Shown: positions 27,685-36,680 of the stretch, piece after piece
Position numbering within the stretch: the first letter of the stretch is position 1
Layout: the number at the start of each line of letters is the position of its first letter
Source of the DNA: Burkholderia sp. PAMC 26561
GTDB lineage: Bacteria > Pseudomonadota > Gammaproteobacteria > Burkholderiales > Burkholderiaceae
Assembly: GCF_001557535.2 (NCBI RefSeq)
Contig: NZ_CP014307.1
Location: 930,001 to 994,000 of the forward strand
Direction: 5' to 3'
Length of the DNA stretch: 64,000 bases
Notes under the pieces: model-generated
What the model was told of the DNA's origin: nothing
Seen by the model: only the letters and a program-made list of their open reading frames with translations
Database searches by the model: none
Translations under genes and position numbers: made by a program

Positions 27685-27783
27685 CGTTTTGCTCTCTTCA
27701 CAGCCGCGATTTGAACGGCAATAGTGATACGCGATGCAGTGTGCCAGCGTTCCACCTTCCGATTCTATTCGAGCCTCGCCCCG

Positions 27784-29322
27784 ATGCTTAAGCCAAGACA
27801 AAATATCCTCATCCTGATGGCCGACCAGATGACGCCGTTCGCGTTATCGGCCTATGGTCATCATGCGACAAAAACCCCGAACATGGACGCGCTCGCGGCG
27901 CGCGGCGTGGTGTTCGATTCCGCCTATTGCGCGAGCCCGCTTTGCGCGCCGTCGCGTTTTTCATTCTTGTCCGGGAAGTTGCCGTCCAACATAGGTGCCT
28001 ACGATAACGCCGCCGAATTTCCATCGCAAACATTGACGTTCGCGCATTACCTGCGTGCCGAGGGGTACAGGACCGTTCTTTCGGGGAAGATGCATTTCTG
28101 CGGTCCCGACCAGTTGCATGGCTTTGAAGAGCGCCTGACCACGGACATCTATCCCGCCGACTTTGGCTGGACGCCGAACTGGGATGACTTCGAGACCCGC
28201 CCGAGCTGGTATCACAACATGAGTTCGGTTATTGATGCAGGTCCTTGCGTGCGTACCAACCAGCTCGACTTTGACGATGAAGTCACCTACACCACGCGCC
28301 AGAAGCTGTTCGATATAGCGCGTGAGCGGCAAGCCGGCAAAGATGCGCGGCCGTTTTGCGTGGTGGCTTCCCTGACGCATCCGCACGATCCTTACGCGAT
28401 TCCGCAGAAGTACTGGGACATGTATCGCGATGAAGACATCCAGATGCCTTCGTATCGCGACACGCTGGACGCCGCCGATCCGCATTCAAAGCGCCTTCGC
28501 CATGTCTGCGAAACCGACAAGACGCCGCCGACCGATCAGCAGATCCGCAATGCGCGTCACGCGTATTACGGCGCGATTTCTTACGTCGACGCCCAGTTCG
28601 GCGCGATCCTCGAAGCGCTCGATCAGTCCGGCATGGCTGATGACACCATCGTCATCGTGACGTCCGATCATGGCGAGATGCTCGGCGAACGCGGCCTTTG
28701 GTACAAGATGACGTTCTTCGAGGGCGGTTGCCGCGTGCCGCTGATCGTGCATGCGCCCGGGCAATTCGAGGCGGGGCACGTGAAGGCTTCGGTCTCGCAT
28801 CTCGACTTGCTGCCAACGCTCGTTGAGCTCGGCCGCGGTTCGGCGCGGCCCGCGTGGCCTGACACGCTCGATGGTCAAAGCCTCGTGCCGCATCTTCGCG
28901 GCGACTCCGGGGCGCACGATGAAGCCATCGGCGAGTACCTTGCCGAAGGCGCGATTGCGCCCATCGTCATGTTGCGTCGGGGCGATTTCAAGTTCATCCA
29001 TACGCCGGCCGACCCCGACCAGCTCTTCAACGTCACTGCCGATCCGCTGGAACGAACGAACCTCGCGACGTATCCGGAACATGCGGAGCGGGTCGCTGCG
29101 TTCGTCAAGGAAATAGCGCAGCGCTGGGACCTCGTAAAGCTGCGAGAGGAAGTCGTGCAGAGCCAGCGCCGCCGTCAATTCCATTTCGACGCCACCACGC
29201 AGGGCGTGATCGAGTCATGGGACTGGCAGCCGTCAGTCGATGCCAGCCAGCGTTACATGCGAAATCACATCGACCTGGACACGCTTGAAGCGATGGCACG
29301 TTTCCCCGCTGTCAAAAAATAA
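27784..29322 (+). CDS. betC: Choline sulfatase BetC
   Basis: BetC hydrolyses choline-O-sulfate to choline and sulfate in the cytoplasm. The 512-residue alkaline-phosphatase-superfamily protein starts MLKPRQNILILMADQM, with metal-binding aspartate D14. The sulfatase signature CAPSR has C54, the residue modified to formylglycine. VTSDHGEMLGERGLWYK and the C-terminal choline-sulfatase extension are present. ATG 27784 is chosen because homologues begin there. No signal peptide is seen. The choline made feeds BetA. Confidence 0.96.
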   Translation: MLKPRQNILILMADQMTPFALSAYGHHATKTPNMDALAARGVVFDSAYCASPLCAPSRFSFLSGKLPSNIGAYDNAAEFPSQTLTFAHYLRAEGYRTVLSGKMHFCGPDQLHGFEERLTTDIYPADFGWTPNWDDFETRPSWYHNMSSVIDAGPCVRTNQLDFDDEVTYTTRQKLFDIARERQAGKDARPFCVVASLTHPHDPYAIPQKYWDMYRDEDIQMPSYRDTLDAADPHSKRLRHVCETDKTPPTDQQIRNARHAYYGAISYVDAQFGAILEALDQSGMADDTIVIVTSDHGEMLGERGLWYKMTFFEGGCRVPLIVHAPGQFEAGHVKASVSHLDLLPTLVELGRGSARPAWPDTLDGQSLVPHLRGDSGAHDEAIGEYLAEGAIAPIVMLRRGDFKFIHTPADPDQLFNVTADPLERTNLATYPEHAERVAAFVKEIAQRWDLVKLREEVVQSQRRRQFHFDATTQGVIESWDWQPSVDASQRYMRNHIDLDTLEAMARFPAVKK

Positions 29323-29361
29323 ACAAGTGCTCGCATAAAAACACACCCACAGGAAGCCACC

Positions 29362-30312
29362 ATGAAAAAGCCCTTCAAACAAGCATTATTCTGCATCGCA
29401 GCGCTATGCGTATCCGTCGGATCGGTGATTGCGGCCGAGCCTCAAAGCTGCTTGCAGGTGAAGATGGCGGACCCGGGCTGGACCGATATCGATGCAACCA
29501 ACGCCATGGCCGGCGTCGTGCTGAAGGCATTGGGCTACAAGCAGACCGTGTCGAATCTCTCGGTGCCGATCACCTACCAGGGTTTGAAGAAAGGGCAGAT
29601 CGACGCGTTCCTGGGCAACTGGATGCCTGCGCAAGCACCGATGGTCAAACCTTTCGTCGATGAAAAATCGATCGAGGTCGTGCATCCGAACCTGACCAAC
29701 GCCAAGTTCACACTCGCGGTTCCCGACTACGTGGCAGCGGCCGGCGTCCATACGTTCGCCGATTTGCAGAAGAACGCGGACAAGTTCGAAAGCAAGATCT
29801 ACGGCATTGAACCGGGCGCGCCGGCGAACCAGAACATCAAGAAGATGGTCGATGAAAAGGCTTTCGGACTCAACGGCTGGAAGCTCGTCGAGTCGAGCGA
29901 GACCGGCATGCTCACGCAAGTCGAACGCGCTGTCCGCGAGAAGAAATGGATCGTGTTCCTCGCATGGGAACCGCATCTGATGAACACGAAGTTCCATCTC
30001 ACTTACCTTGATGGCGGCGACAAATACTTCGGTCCGAACTTCGGCGGCGCGACGGTCAACACAGTTGCACGGACCGGGTATATCGGCGAATGCCCTAACG
30101 TTGGACGCCTCTTGAAGCAGATGACCTTCAACGTCGACCTCGAGAACGGGATCATCACGGACGTGCTGGAAAACAAGACCAACATTGACACCGCTGCCAC
30201 AGCGGCGCTCAAGCGCAATCCCGATGTCGTGAAGGGCTGGCTCGATGGCGTGACCACCGCCACAGGCGGAAATGGTTTGCAAGCCGTACAAACCGCGCTT
30301 GGCTCCAAATAA
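29362..30312 (+). CDS. choX: Choline-type ABC transporter substrate-binding protein (ChoX type)
   Basis: This 316-residue periplasmic binding protein has a signal peptide (MKKPFKQALFCIAALCVSVGSVIAA). The OpuAC-type fold contains GWTDIDATNAMAG, LGNWMPAQ, YGIEPGAPANQNI, SSETGMLTQVERAVREKKW and WEPHLMN. It lies 39 bp after betC with AGGAAG before the start, so it is probably cotranscribed with the sulfatase. It is a clear paralogue of the carnitine-type protein at 33796-34752. No permease or ATPase is nearby. Choline as ligand is inferred from family and neighbour. Confidence 0.85.
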   Translation: MKKPFKQALFCIAALCVSVGSVIAAEPQSCLQVKMADPGWTDIDATNAMAGVVLKALGYKQTVSNLSVPITYQGLKKGQIDAFLGNWMPAQAPMVKPFVDEKSIEVVHPNLTNAKFTLAVPDYVAAAGVHTFADLQKNADKFESKIYGIEPGAPANQNIKKMVDEKAFGLNGWKLVESSETGMLTQVERAVREKKWIVFLAWEPHLMNTKFHLTYLDGGDKYFGPNFGGATVNTVARTGYIGECPNVGRLLKQMTFNVDLENGIITDVLENKTNIDTAATAALKRNPDVVKGWLDGVTTATGGNGLQAVQTALGSK

Positions 30313-30319
30313 CAACACA

Positions 30320-30355
30320 CGTCGCACATAGGCAGGTTTGCGTCGCAAACCGTCG
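30320..30355 (+). promoter_or_regulatory. Candidate GbdR/CdhR-type operator upstream of the porin
   Basis: CGTCGCA (30320), AGGCA (30330), CGTCGCA (30341) and CGTCG (30351) show spacing of 10, 11 and 10 bp. This is one of the two best tandem copies, the other being at 33664. It lies about 235-270 bp upstream of the porin ATG, further out than the other copies. Confidence 0.6.
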
Positions 30356-30587
30356 AGCCCCGGTAAATATGGACTCGTACTTTTGCATGGCTGGTTCCTG
30401 CATCGGAAAGTACCGCAGCAGGCGCCGGCGTCACAAGCTTCAGATCACCGTACCAAGCCAGTCTCTGCAATAAAAATCGAGCGGGAAGCGTTGCGCGGCG
30501 CCGGCTTTCGTGGCGGCTTCGCTGGAGCAGCGCGGGACACGCTTTATCCAACGAACGAGCAAACACGGGTATCAGGGAGAATCAACG

Positions 30588-31736
30588 ATGAAGAAGCGAA
30601 ATGCCGCAAAGCTGGCGGCCCTTGCATTGAGCGCAAGCGCCGTATCCGCACCCGCCGTGGTCCACGCGCAAGGCAGCGTGACCCTGTACGGCATTCTGGA
30701 TGCGGGTATCACCTACGTGAACAACACGGGCGGTTCGCACGCCTTCAGGTTCGAGGACGGCATCTCGTACGGCAACCGGCTGGGCTTCAAGGGCGTTGAA
30801 GATCTCGGCGGCGGATTGAAGGCGATTTTCGCACTTGAATCGGGTTTTCATATCGGCACCGGCAAATACGCGTTTGGTGGCGCCGAGTTCGGACGCCAGG
30901 CATACGTTGGCTTGCAGAGCCAGTGGGGGACAATATCGCTGGGTAACCAGCTCGACATGACCAACGAGTTCATGGAGGGCTACAACATTTCCTCGTTCGC
31001 GAGCGGCTACGCGATCCACCAGGGCGACTTCGACCGCATGAACGGCGACCGTTTGCCGAACGCGATCAAGTACATGTCGCCCAATATCAGCGGCCTCACA
31101 TTTGGCGGCATGTACTCGTTCGGCAATGTGTCGGGAAACTTTCATCAGCAAAGCGCGTACAGCGCGGGCGCGCATTATGCGCACGGCGATTTCACCATTG
31201 GCACGGCCTATACACGCCTGAACAACCCGAACGGCATCTACGCATTCGATCCCTACGCGATGATCGGCACGAAGACCTTCCTCGGCCAGACCGTTGCGAC
31301 CGTGGACCCGGCGACCGGCGCGGTCAACGACCTGTTCAGCAGCACTCCCCTTGCCGTCGATAGCCAGGCGACTTACGGCATCGGTTCGTCGTATGCGTTC
31401 GGAAACCTGATGCTGCTCGGCAACTATACGTACACGACCATCAAGGGTTTTGGACAGTCATCGCACATGCATGTGGGCGAAGGCGGTGCGTCCTATAACT
31501 TCACGCCGGCGCTTATTCTGTACGGCGGTTATCAGTTCACGGCTTTCGAAGGACACAAGTGGAACATGGGTTCGCTTGCGCTGCATTACCTCTTGTCCAA
31601 GCGTACCGATCTTTACATCTCGGGCGACTATCTGAGGGCATCGAACGGAGTGGATGCGGTCATTGGCTATAGCTTCACGCCATCGACATCGAATACGCAA
31701 AGCGACGTTCGTATCGGCTTGCGTCACTCGTTCTAG
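30588..31736 (+). CDS. Gram-negative porin (Burkholderia OmpC-like family)
   Basis: The 382-residue outer-membrane beta-barrel starts MKKRNAAKLAALALSASAVSAPAVVHAQ, a signal peptide of about 28 residues. It continues GSVTLYGILDAGITYVNN, the hallmark of Burkholderiales general porins. GRQAYVGLQSQWGTISLGNQ and the final strand ending RIGLRHSF, with terminal Phe, complete the barrel. ATG 30588 follows AGGGAGA. Its place beside choX and a candidate catabolic operator suggests a route for quaternary amines across the outer membrane, which is inference. Confidence 0.93.
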   Translation: MKKRNAAKLAALALSASAVSAPAVVHAQGSVTLYGILDAGITYVNNTGGSHAFRFEDGISYGNRLGFKGVEDLGGGLKAIFALESGFHIGTGKYAFGGAEFGRQAYVGLQSQWGTISLGNQLDMTNEFMEGYNISSFASGYAIHQGDFDRMNGDRLPNAIKYMSPNISGLTFGGMYSFGNVSGNFHQQSAYSAGAHYAHGDFTIGTAYTRLNNPNGIYAFDPYAMIGTKTFLGQTVATVDPATGAVNDLFSSTPLAVDSQATYGIGSSYAFGNLMLLGNYTYTTIKGFGQSSHMHVGEGGASYNFTPALILYGGYQFTAFEGHKWNMGSLALHYLLSKRTDLYISGDYLRASNGVDAVIGYSFTPSTSNTQSDVRIGLRHSF

Positions 31737-31741
31737 ATCGA

Positions 31742-32725
31742 TCAAGCCAGCGCGGCGGTATCCTGAAGCGGGACCGCCGCGCGTGGCGAAGCGCGGTCCT
31801 GTCGCGGGCTTGAACCAAAGCGCGTGCGATAAGTGCGCGAGAAATGCGATGGTGATTCGAAGCCGCACGCCACGCAAACCGTCGTGATCGACATATCGGT
31901 TTGCTGCAGCAACTCCCGGGCACGCGCCAGGCGCAGCCCGAGATAAAAATGTGTCGGTGTGTCTTTCAGCGCCGAGCAGAAGAGGCGTTCGAGCTGACGT
32001 CGCGTCACACCGATTTCCTCTGCCAGTGCATCTGGCGACAGTGGTTCCTCCATGTGCTGTTCCATCACGCCGATTACTTGAATCAGCTTGCGATTGTGGA
32101 TGCCGTAGCGCGCCGCGATCTCCATGCGCTGATGATCCGAACGCTGCCGGATACGGCCGAGCACGAATTGCTCGGACACCTGCGCGGCGAGTTCCGCGCC
32201 GTGGCGGCGGCCGATCAGATCCAGCATCAAGTCGATGGAAGCCGTGCCGCCCGCGCACGTGATGCGCCGTGCATCGATTTCGAATAGCTCCTGGCTTACC
32301 GCCAGCGATGGATAGCGTTCCTGAAACGCCGATGCCGCTTCCCAGTGCAAGGTCACGCGTTCGTGCTGAAGGAGGCCGGCTTCGGCGAGGATGAAGCTGC
32401 CTGTATCGATACCGCCGAGCGTTGTGCCTGCGCGGTCCAACTTGCGGAGCCATTCGGCGAGTTCGCGGGAGTATTGGTCGAGCGGGTTGAACCCGGCGAC
32501 CACGATCACGTTCTGAGCTGATTTGACGTCGGCGAGGGCGCATTCGGCGTTCAGGGAGATGCCGTTGCTGGCGCAGACCGGGCCGCCGTCGATGCTTAGA
32601 ATATGCCAGCGATACAGGTCGCCGCGAAAGCGATTTGCCACGCGCAGCGGTTCGATCGCCGACATGAAGCCGATGGAGGAAAACTCCGGTAGCAGCAGGA
32701 AGTGAAAGTTTTCGGTCGGTGGCAT
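31742..32725 (-). CDS. cdhR: GATase1-like AraC-family regulator, CdhR type (carnitine)
   Basis: This 327-residue paralogue of GbdR has a DJ-1/PfpI-like domain (about 5-170, with TTLGGIDTGSFILAEAG). The AraC domain (about 215-310) includes DALAEEIGVTRRQLERLFCSALKDTP and SITTVCVACGFESPSHFSRTYRTRFG. It is divergent from caiX-cdhC-cdhA-cdhB, the position of CdhR, the carnitine-responsive activator in Pseudomonas. It is unusual in being separated from that operon by about 1.07 kb filled largely by a 739-bp inverted-repeat element. Its 3' end is 5 bp from the porin stop. Confidence 0.82.
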   Translation of the reverse strand: MPPTENFHFLLLPEFSSIGFMSAIEPLRVANRFRGDLYRWHILSIDGGPVCASNGISLNAECALADVKSAQNVIVVAGFNPLDQYSRELAEWLRKLDRAGTTLGGIDTGSFILAEAGLLQHERVTLHWEAASAFQERYPSLAVSQELFEIDARRITCAGGTASIDLMLDLIGRRHGAELAAQVSEQFVLGRIRQRSDHQRMEIAARYGIHNRKLIQVIGVMEQHMEEPLSPDALAEEIGVTRRQLERLFCSALKDTPTHFYLGLRLARARELLQQTDMSITTVCVACGFESPSHFSRTYRTRFGSSPRQDRASPRAAVPLQDTAALA

Positions 32726-32803
32726 CGAGGGTGGGTTTTTTTTCCGGTCTGACCGGGGAAGGTAGCAAGTGGAAATTGCTGGCGCAATGGGGAGGTTTCC
32801 GGA

Positions 32804-32853
32804 GGGCGGGGCGGGGCGGGGTTTCTCGGGGCTGGGTCGGGGTTGGGTCGGGG
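32804..32853 (+). repeat. G-rich tract with G-quadruplex potential, left flank of the inverted-repeat element
   Basis: Nine runs of three or four G occur within 50 bases, separated by 1-6 bases (for example GGGG-C-GGGG-C-GGGG). The matching right flank (33603-33636) is C-rich on this strand, so the G-rich character is part of the inverted symmetry. Confidence 0.7.
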
Positions 32854-32858
32854 TTGAG

Positions 32859-33597
32859 GCCGGGTTGCTACTTTTTAGGCTACCGCGCGTTCGTTGCTAT
32901 CTGATTTTTTAGCACTATTAGCCACTGTCCGTGGCGGGACTTCATTTCTTTTTCCAACGGCGAAAAAGAAACGAAGCAAAGAAAACGCCTTCCAACCGCT
33001 AATTCTTAAGTGTCTCGAGCGTGCACGTACAACTGTTTGGTACTTCAGAAGAACGCTCGACGCCGCAATCAAGAACACTTGAAACCCTCCCCCTCCGTCA
33101 ACAGATACCCACACGCTTCGCCACCAGTAATTGTGGCAGTCAATACGGAAACCTGGCCTAAGTAAACAACGGGTTGAGCACGTGACGGCGCTACAGCATC
33201 CTGAACTTGCCGAGACATCGCCACCGGTGGTCTCAGGCTCGCGCGGGCAAAACGGAACCAGTACAGCCAAGCCCGTCGTTTGGGCGTCAGCGCGCGCAGC
33301 GCGGAGGCCTAATTAGCGGATTCCCACACTGGTGGCGAAGCGTGTGGGTTGCCGATTACGGAGGGGGAGGGTTTCAAGTGTTCTGAACTCCGGCGTCGAG
33401 CGTTCTTGTGAAGTACCAAACAGTTGTCACTGCACGCTCGGGACACTTATGTGCCGTCGGTGGAGAGGCGTTTTCTTTGCTTCGTTTCTTTTTCGCCGTT
33501 GGAAAAAGAAATGAAGTCCCGCCACGGACAGTGGCTAAAAGTGCTAAAAAATCAGATAGCGATGAACGCGCGAAAGCTTGAAGAGCAGCAACCCGGC
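32859..33597. repeat. 739-bp inverted-repeat element between cdhR and caiX
   Basis: The left arm 32859-33128 and right arm 33328-33597 are both 270 bp and align as inverted copies along their whole length. The alignment includes a 73-bp perfect block (32918-32990). The centre is a 199-bp unpaired region (33129-33327). No transposase or other credible gene is inside; the short open frames differ between arms and look like translated repeat. It resembles a non-autonomous, palindromic intergenic repeat. A transcript through it would form a very long hairpin. Confidence 0.85.
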
Positions 33598-33602
33598 ATA
33601 GA

Positions 33603-33636
33603 CCCCGCCCCCGCCCCCCGCCAACCCCGCCCCCCC
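33603..33636 (-). repeat. C-rich tract (G-quadruplex potential on minus strand), right flank of the inverted-repeat element
   Basis: C runs of 4, 5, 6, 4 and 7 are separated mostly by single G residues. Read on the minus strand this mirrors the G-rich left flank at 32804-32853. Confidence 0.7.
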
Positions 33637-33663
33637 GAAAAAACAGTGCGAACGCCCCACCTT

Positions 33664-33700
33664 GGTCGCACATGGTCAAAACCCGGTCGCAACCGGTCGC
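33664..33700 (+). promoter_or_regulatory. Candidate CdhR/GbdR operator upstream of caiX
   Basis: Four GGTC half-sites start at 33664, 33674, 33685 and 33695 (spacing 10, 11, 10). GGTCGCA occurs twice, exactly 21 bp apart. It is the most regular copy of the motif shared by five promoters in the window. It lies about 95-130 bp upstream of the caiX ATG and 67 bp beyond the inverted-repeat element. Confidence 0.7.
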
Positions 33701-33795
33701 CTCAGCGGTATTCTGCGGCAGTACCTTTACCCACGGTCAGTTGGGACCGAACCGAAGCCGCCCAGTCCAACCAGAACCCATCGGAACAGAAATCC

Positions 33796-34752
33796 ATGCC
33801 CACCTATCCGGCCACGAAAAAGCTGTTCGCCTGCCTGTTTCTCGCGCTGACTTCATTCGGTGCCTCCGCCCAGAGCAAGGAAGACGCAACCTGCCACACG
33901 GTCCGTTTCGTCGATATCGGTTGGACCGACATCACGTCGACCACCGCGCTGGCATCGGTGGTATTCGAAGGCCTGGGCTACAACCCCAAAGTCACCGTCG
34001 CCTCGGTCCCCATCTCGCTGGCAGGCCTCAAAAGCAAGCAGATCGATGTATCGCTCGGATACTGGTGGCCAGTGCAGGAAAAGGTGGTACAGCCGTTCAT
34101 CGATTCGAAAGCCATCGACAAACTCGATCCGCCCAATCTCTCCGGCGCAAAAGCCACGCTCGCCGTGCCGAGCTATGAATACGACGCGGGCCTGAAAACG
34201 TTCCAGGATATCGCGAAGCATAAGGATGAACTCGACGGCAAGATCTACGGCATCGAACCGGGCAGCAGCGCGAACGCGCAAATCCAGAAGATGATCGATA
34301 CCAACCAGTTCGGACTCGGCGGTTTCAAGCTCGTGCAATCGAGCGAAGCGGGCATGCTGGTCACGGTCGATCGCGCAGTCCGCGACAAGAAATGGGTCGT
34401 GTTCGTCGGCTGGGAACCGCATCCCATGAACATCCAGGTCAAGATGAATTACCTCGCCGGCGGCGACGAAGTCTTCGGTCCGAACTACGGCGAAGCGCGC
34501 GTCTACACGCTGACGAACCCTGACTTCCTGACGCGTTGCCCGAACGCCGGAAAGCTCGTATCGAATCTTCGCTTCACAACGCAACTCGAGAATCAGTTGA
34601 TGATTCCCGTCATGGCGAAAGAGCGCGCGACCGACGCGGCAAAGGCTTATCTGAAGAAAAATCCGCAAGTGCTCGACGCATGGCTTGCGGGCGTGAAGAC
34701 AGTGGACGGCAAGGATGGCTTGCCGGCAGTCAAGCAATATCTTGGCCTTTGA
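33796..34752 (+). CDS. caiX: Carnitine-type ABC transporter substrate-binding protein (CaiX type)
   Basis: The 318-residue periplasmic binding protein starts [20 protein letters not shown], with a signal peptide ending near GASAQS. It has [57 protein letters not shown] and WEPHPMN. It is paralogous to the ChoX-type protein at 29362. It heads the carnitine operon, 14 bp before cdhC. The long upstream extension of the frame reads into the repeat element and is rejected. No permease or ATPase is present. Confidence 0.87.
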   Translation: MPTYPATKKLFACLFLALTSFGASAQSKEDATCHTVRFVDIGWTDITSTTALASVVFEGLGYNPKVTVASVPISLAGLKSKQIDVSLGYWWPVQEKVVQPFIDSKAIDKLDPPNLSGAKATLAVPSYEYDAGLKTFQDIAKHKDELDGKIYGIEPGSSANAQIQKMIDTNQFGLGGFKLVQSSEAGMLVTVDRAVRDKKWVVFVGWEPHPMNIQVKMNYLAGGDEVFGPNYGEARVYTLTNPDFLTRCPNAGKLVSNLRFTTQLENQLMIPVMAKERATDAAKAYLKKNPQVLDAWLAGVKTVDGKDGLPAVKQYLGL

Positions 34753-34766
34753 AAGGACGGCGTGAC

Positions 34767-35696
34767 ATGAACTACGAAGTAATCGTGACGTGCGCGGTAA
34801 CGGGCGCAGGCGACACCACCGGCAAACATCCGGCGATTCCGGTCACACCGAAACAGATCGCGGAAGCGGCGATCGAAGCCGCGCATGCAGGCGCAACAGT
34901 CGCGCACTGTCACGTCCGCGATCCGAAAACGGGGCGCGGCAGCCGCGATCCGGCGTTGTATCGCGAAGTCGTGGACCGCATCCGGTCATCGGACGTGGAC
35001 GTGATCATCAACCTCACGGCCGGTATGGGCGGCGATCTGGAAATCGGCGCAGGCGAGTCGCCGATGGAATTCGGCGCCGCCACGGATCTCGTCGGTGGAT
35101 TGACGCGCCTCGCGCACGTGGAAGAGTTGCTGCCGGAGATCTGCACGCTCGACTGCGGCACGCTCAATTTCGGCGACGGCGACACCATCTATGTTTCGAC
35201 GCCCGCGCAACTTCGGGCGGGTGCAAGACGCATCCAGGAACTGGGTGTGAAGCCCGAACTCGAGATCTTCGATACCGGCCATCTCTGGTTCGCGAAGCAA
35301 ATGCAAAAGGAAGGGCTGCTCGACGACGCCCCTTTGTTTCAGCTTTGCATGGGCATTCCATGGGGTGCGCCGGCCGACGTCGGCACGCTCAAGTCGATGG
35401 TCGACAACATGCCGGCGGGCGCGCAGTGGGCGGGCTTTGGTATAGGCCGGATGCAGATGCCGATGGTCGCCCAAGCAATGCTTTTAGGCGGTCATGTTCG
35501 CGTCGGACTGGAAGACAACTTGTATCTGGATCGTGGTGTGCACGCGAGCAACGGGACGCTCGTACAGCGCGCGGTTGAGATCATTGAACGGCTGGGTGGG
35601 CGTGCGCTGACGCCTGCCGAAGGCCGCAAGAAACTCAAGCTCCCCGCACGCGGCGAACGTTTGCTCGATCGTCGCAAGATCGAGCAGTTTGCTTGA
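34767..35696 (+). CDS. cdhC: 3-dehydrocarnitine cleavage enzyme CdhC (BKACE family)
   Basis: This beta-keto-acid cleavage enzyme of 309 residues condenses dehydrocarnitine with acetyl-CoA to give betainyl-CoA and acetoacetate. It starts [22 protein letters not shown]. It has the BKACE zinc-site sequence [30 protein letters not shown], and [13 protein letters not shown] near the C terminus. GAAAGGACGG precedes ATG 34767. The operon order caiX-cdhC-cdhA-cdhB matches the Pseudomonas carnitine operon, without hocS. Confidence 0.92.
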   Translation: MNYEVIVTCAVTGAGDTTGKHPAIPVTPKQIAEAAIEAAHAGATVAHCHVRDPKTGRGSRDPALYREVVDRIRSSDVDVIINLTAGMGGDLEIGAGESPMEFGAATDLVGGLTRLAHVEELLPEICTLDCGTLNFGDGDTIYVSTPAQLRAGARRIQELGVKPELEIFDTGHLWFAKQMQKEGLLDDAPLFQLCMGIPWGAPADVGTLKSMVDNMPAGAQWAGFGIGRMQMPMVAQAMLLGGHVRVGLEDNLYLDRGVHASNGTLVQRAVEIIERLGGRALTPAEGRKKLKLPARGERLLDRRKIEQFA

Positions 35697-35722
35697 ATTC
35701 AGATTACTAAGGAATCCAGTAT

Positions 35723-36670
35723 ATGCAAGTGAAGACGTTTGCTGCGTTGGGCGTTGGCGTGATCGGAAGCGGATGGGTATCGAGGGCACTGGCGCACGGA
35801 CTTGACGTGGTTGCGTGGGACCCGGCGCCGGGCGCCGAGGAGCAGTTGAGAAAGAATGTGGCCAATGCCTGGCCCGCACTTGAGCGGGTCGGGCTTGCCG
35901 AAGGGGCATCGAAGGGACGGTTGCGGTTCGTCGAGACGGTCGAGGAATGTGTCGCCGACGCCGACTTCATCCAGGAAAGCGCGCCCGAGCGCGAAGACCT
36001 GAAACTGAGCCTTCACGAGCGTGTTACGAAGGCGGCGAAGCCTGAAGCGATCATTGCTTCGTCAACATCAGGCTTGCTGCCAACGGACTTTTACGCGAGG
36101 GCAAAGGACCCGTCGCGTTGCATCGTCGGCCATCCGTTCAATCCGGTTTATCTCTTGCCGCTCGTTGAAGTTTTGGGCGGCGAACAGACGTCTGAAGACA
36201 CGTTGAAAGCGGCATCGACTTTTTATGAATCCATCGGCATGCGCCCGTTGCGCGTGAGGAAGGAAGTGCCGGGGTTCATTGCGGACCGGCTGCTTGAGGC
36301 GCTGTGGCGCGAAGCGCTGCATCTGGTGAACGAAGGCGTGGCGACGACCGGTGAAATCGATGACGCCATTCGTTTTGGCGCCGGCATCCGCTGGTCGTTC
36401 ATGGGCACGTTCCTGACCTATACGCTTGCGGGTGGAGAGGCCGGCATGCGCCATTTCATGCAGCAATTCGGACCGGCGCTAGAATTGCCGTGGACCAAAC
36501 TGGTTGCACCCAAGCTGACGGATGAACTCATCGACCGCGTGGTGGAAGGCACGACCGAGCAGCAAGGTTCGCATTCGATCAAGCAACTGGAGCGTTATCG
36601 CGATGACTGCATCACGAGCGTCCTCACTGCGATAGCCGAAGCGAAATCGCGCCACGGCATCACGGACTAA
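35723..36670 (+). CDS. cdhA: L-carnitine dehydrogenase CdhA
   Basis: CdhA oxidises L-carnitine to 3-dehydrocarnitine with NAD+. The 315-residue protein is of the 3-hydroxyacyl-CoA dehydrogenase superfamily. The Rossmann motif is [34 protein letters not shown] contains the catalytic His. [29 protein letters not shown] and the C-terminal helical domain follow. AAGGAA precedes ATG 35723. It lies between cdhC and the thioesterase gene. Confidence 0.94.
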   Translation: MQVKTFAALGVGVIGSGWVSRALAHGLDVVAWDPAPGAEEQLRKNVANAWPALERVGLAEGASKGRLRFVETVEECVADADFIQESAPEREDLKLSLHERVTKAAKPEAIIASSTSGLLPTDFYARAKDPSRCIVGHPFNPVYLLPLVEVLGGEQTSEDTLKAASTFYESIGMRPLRVRKEVPGFIADRLLEALWREALHLVNEGVATTGEIDDAIRFGAGIRWSFMGTFLTYTLAGGEAGMRHFMQQFGPALELPWTKLVAPKLTDELIDRVVEGTTEQQGSHSIKQLERYRDDCITSVLTAIAEAKSRHGITD

Positions 36671-36680
36671 GCGGCCATCA

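Noticed and set aside
31750..31782. 10-bp perfect hairpin at the 3' end of cdhR as a terminator
   Set aside because: No T-tract follows in either direction and it lies within coding sequence.
32875..33270. 131-codon frame inside the inverted-repeat element
   Set aside because: It spans one arm and part of the centre and the mirrored arm does not keep the same product. The translation looks like repeat sequence, not a conserved protein.
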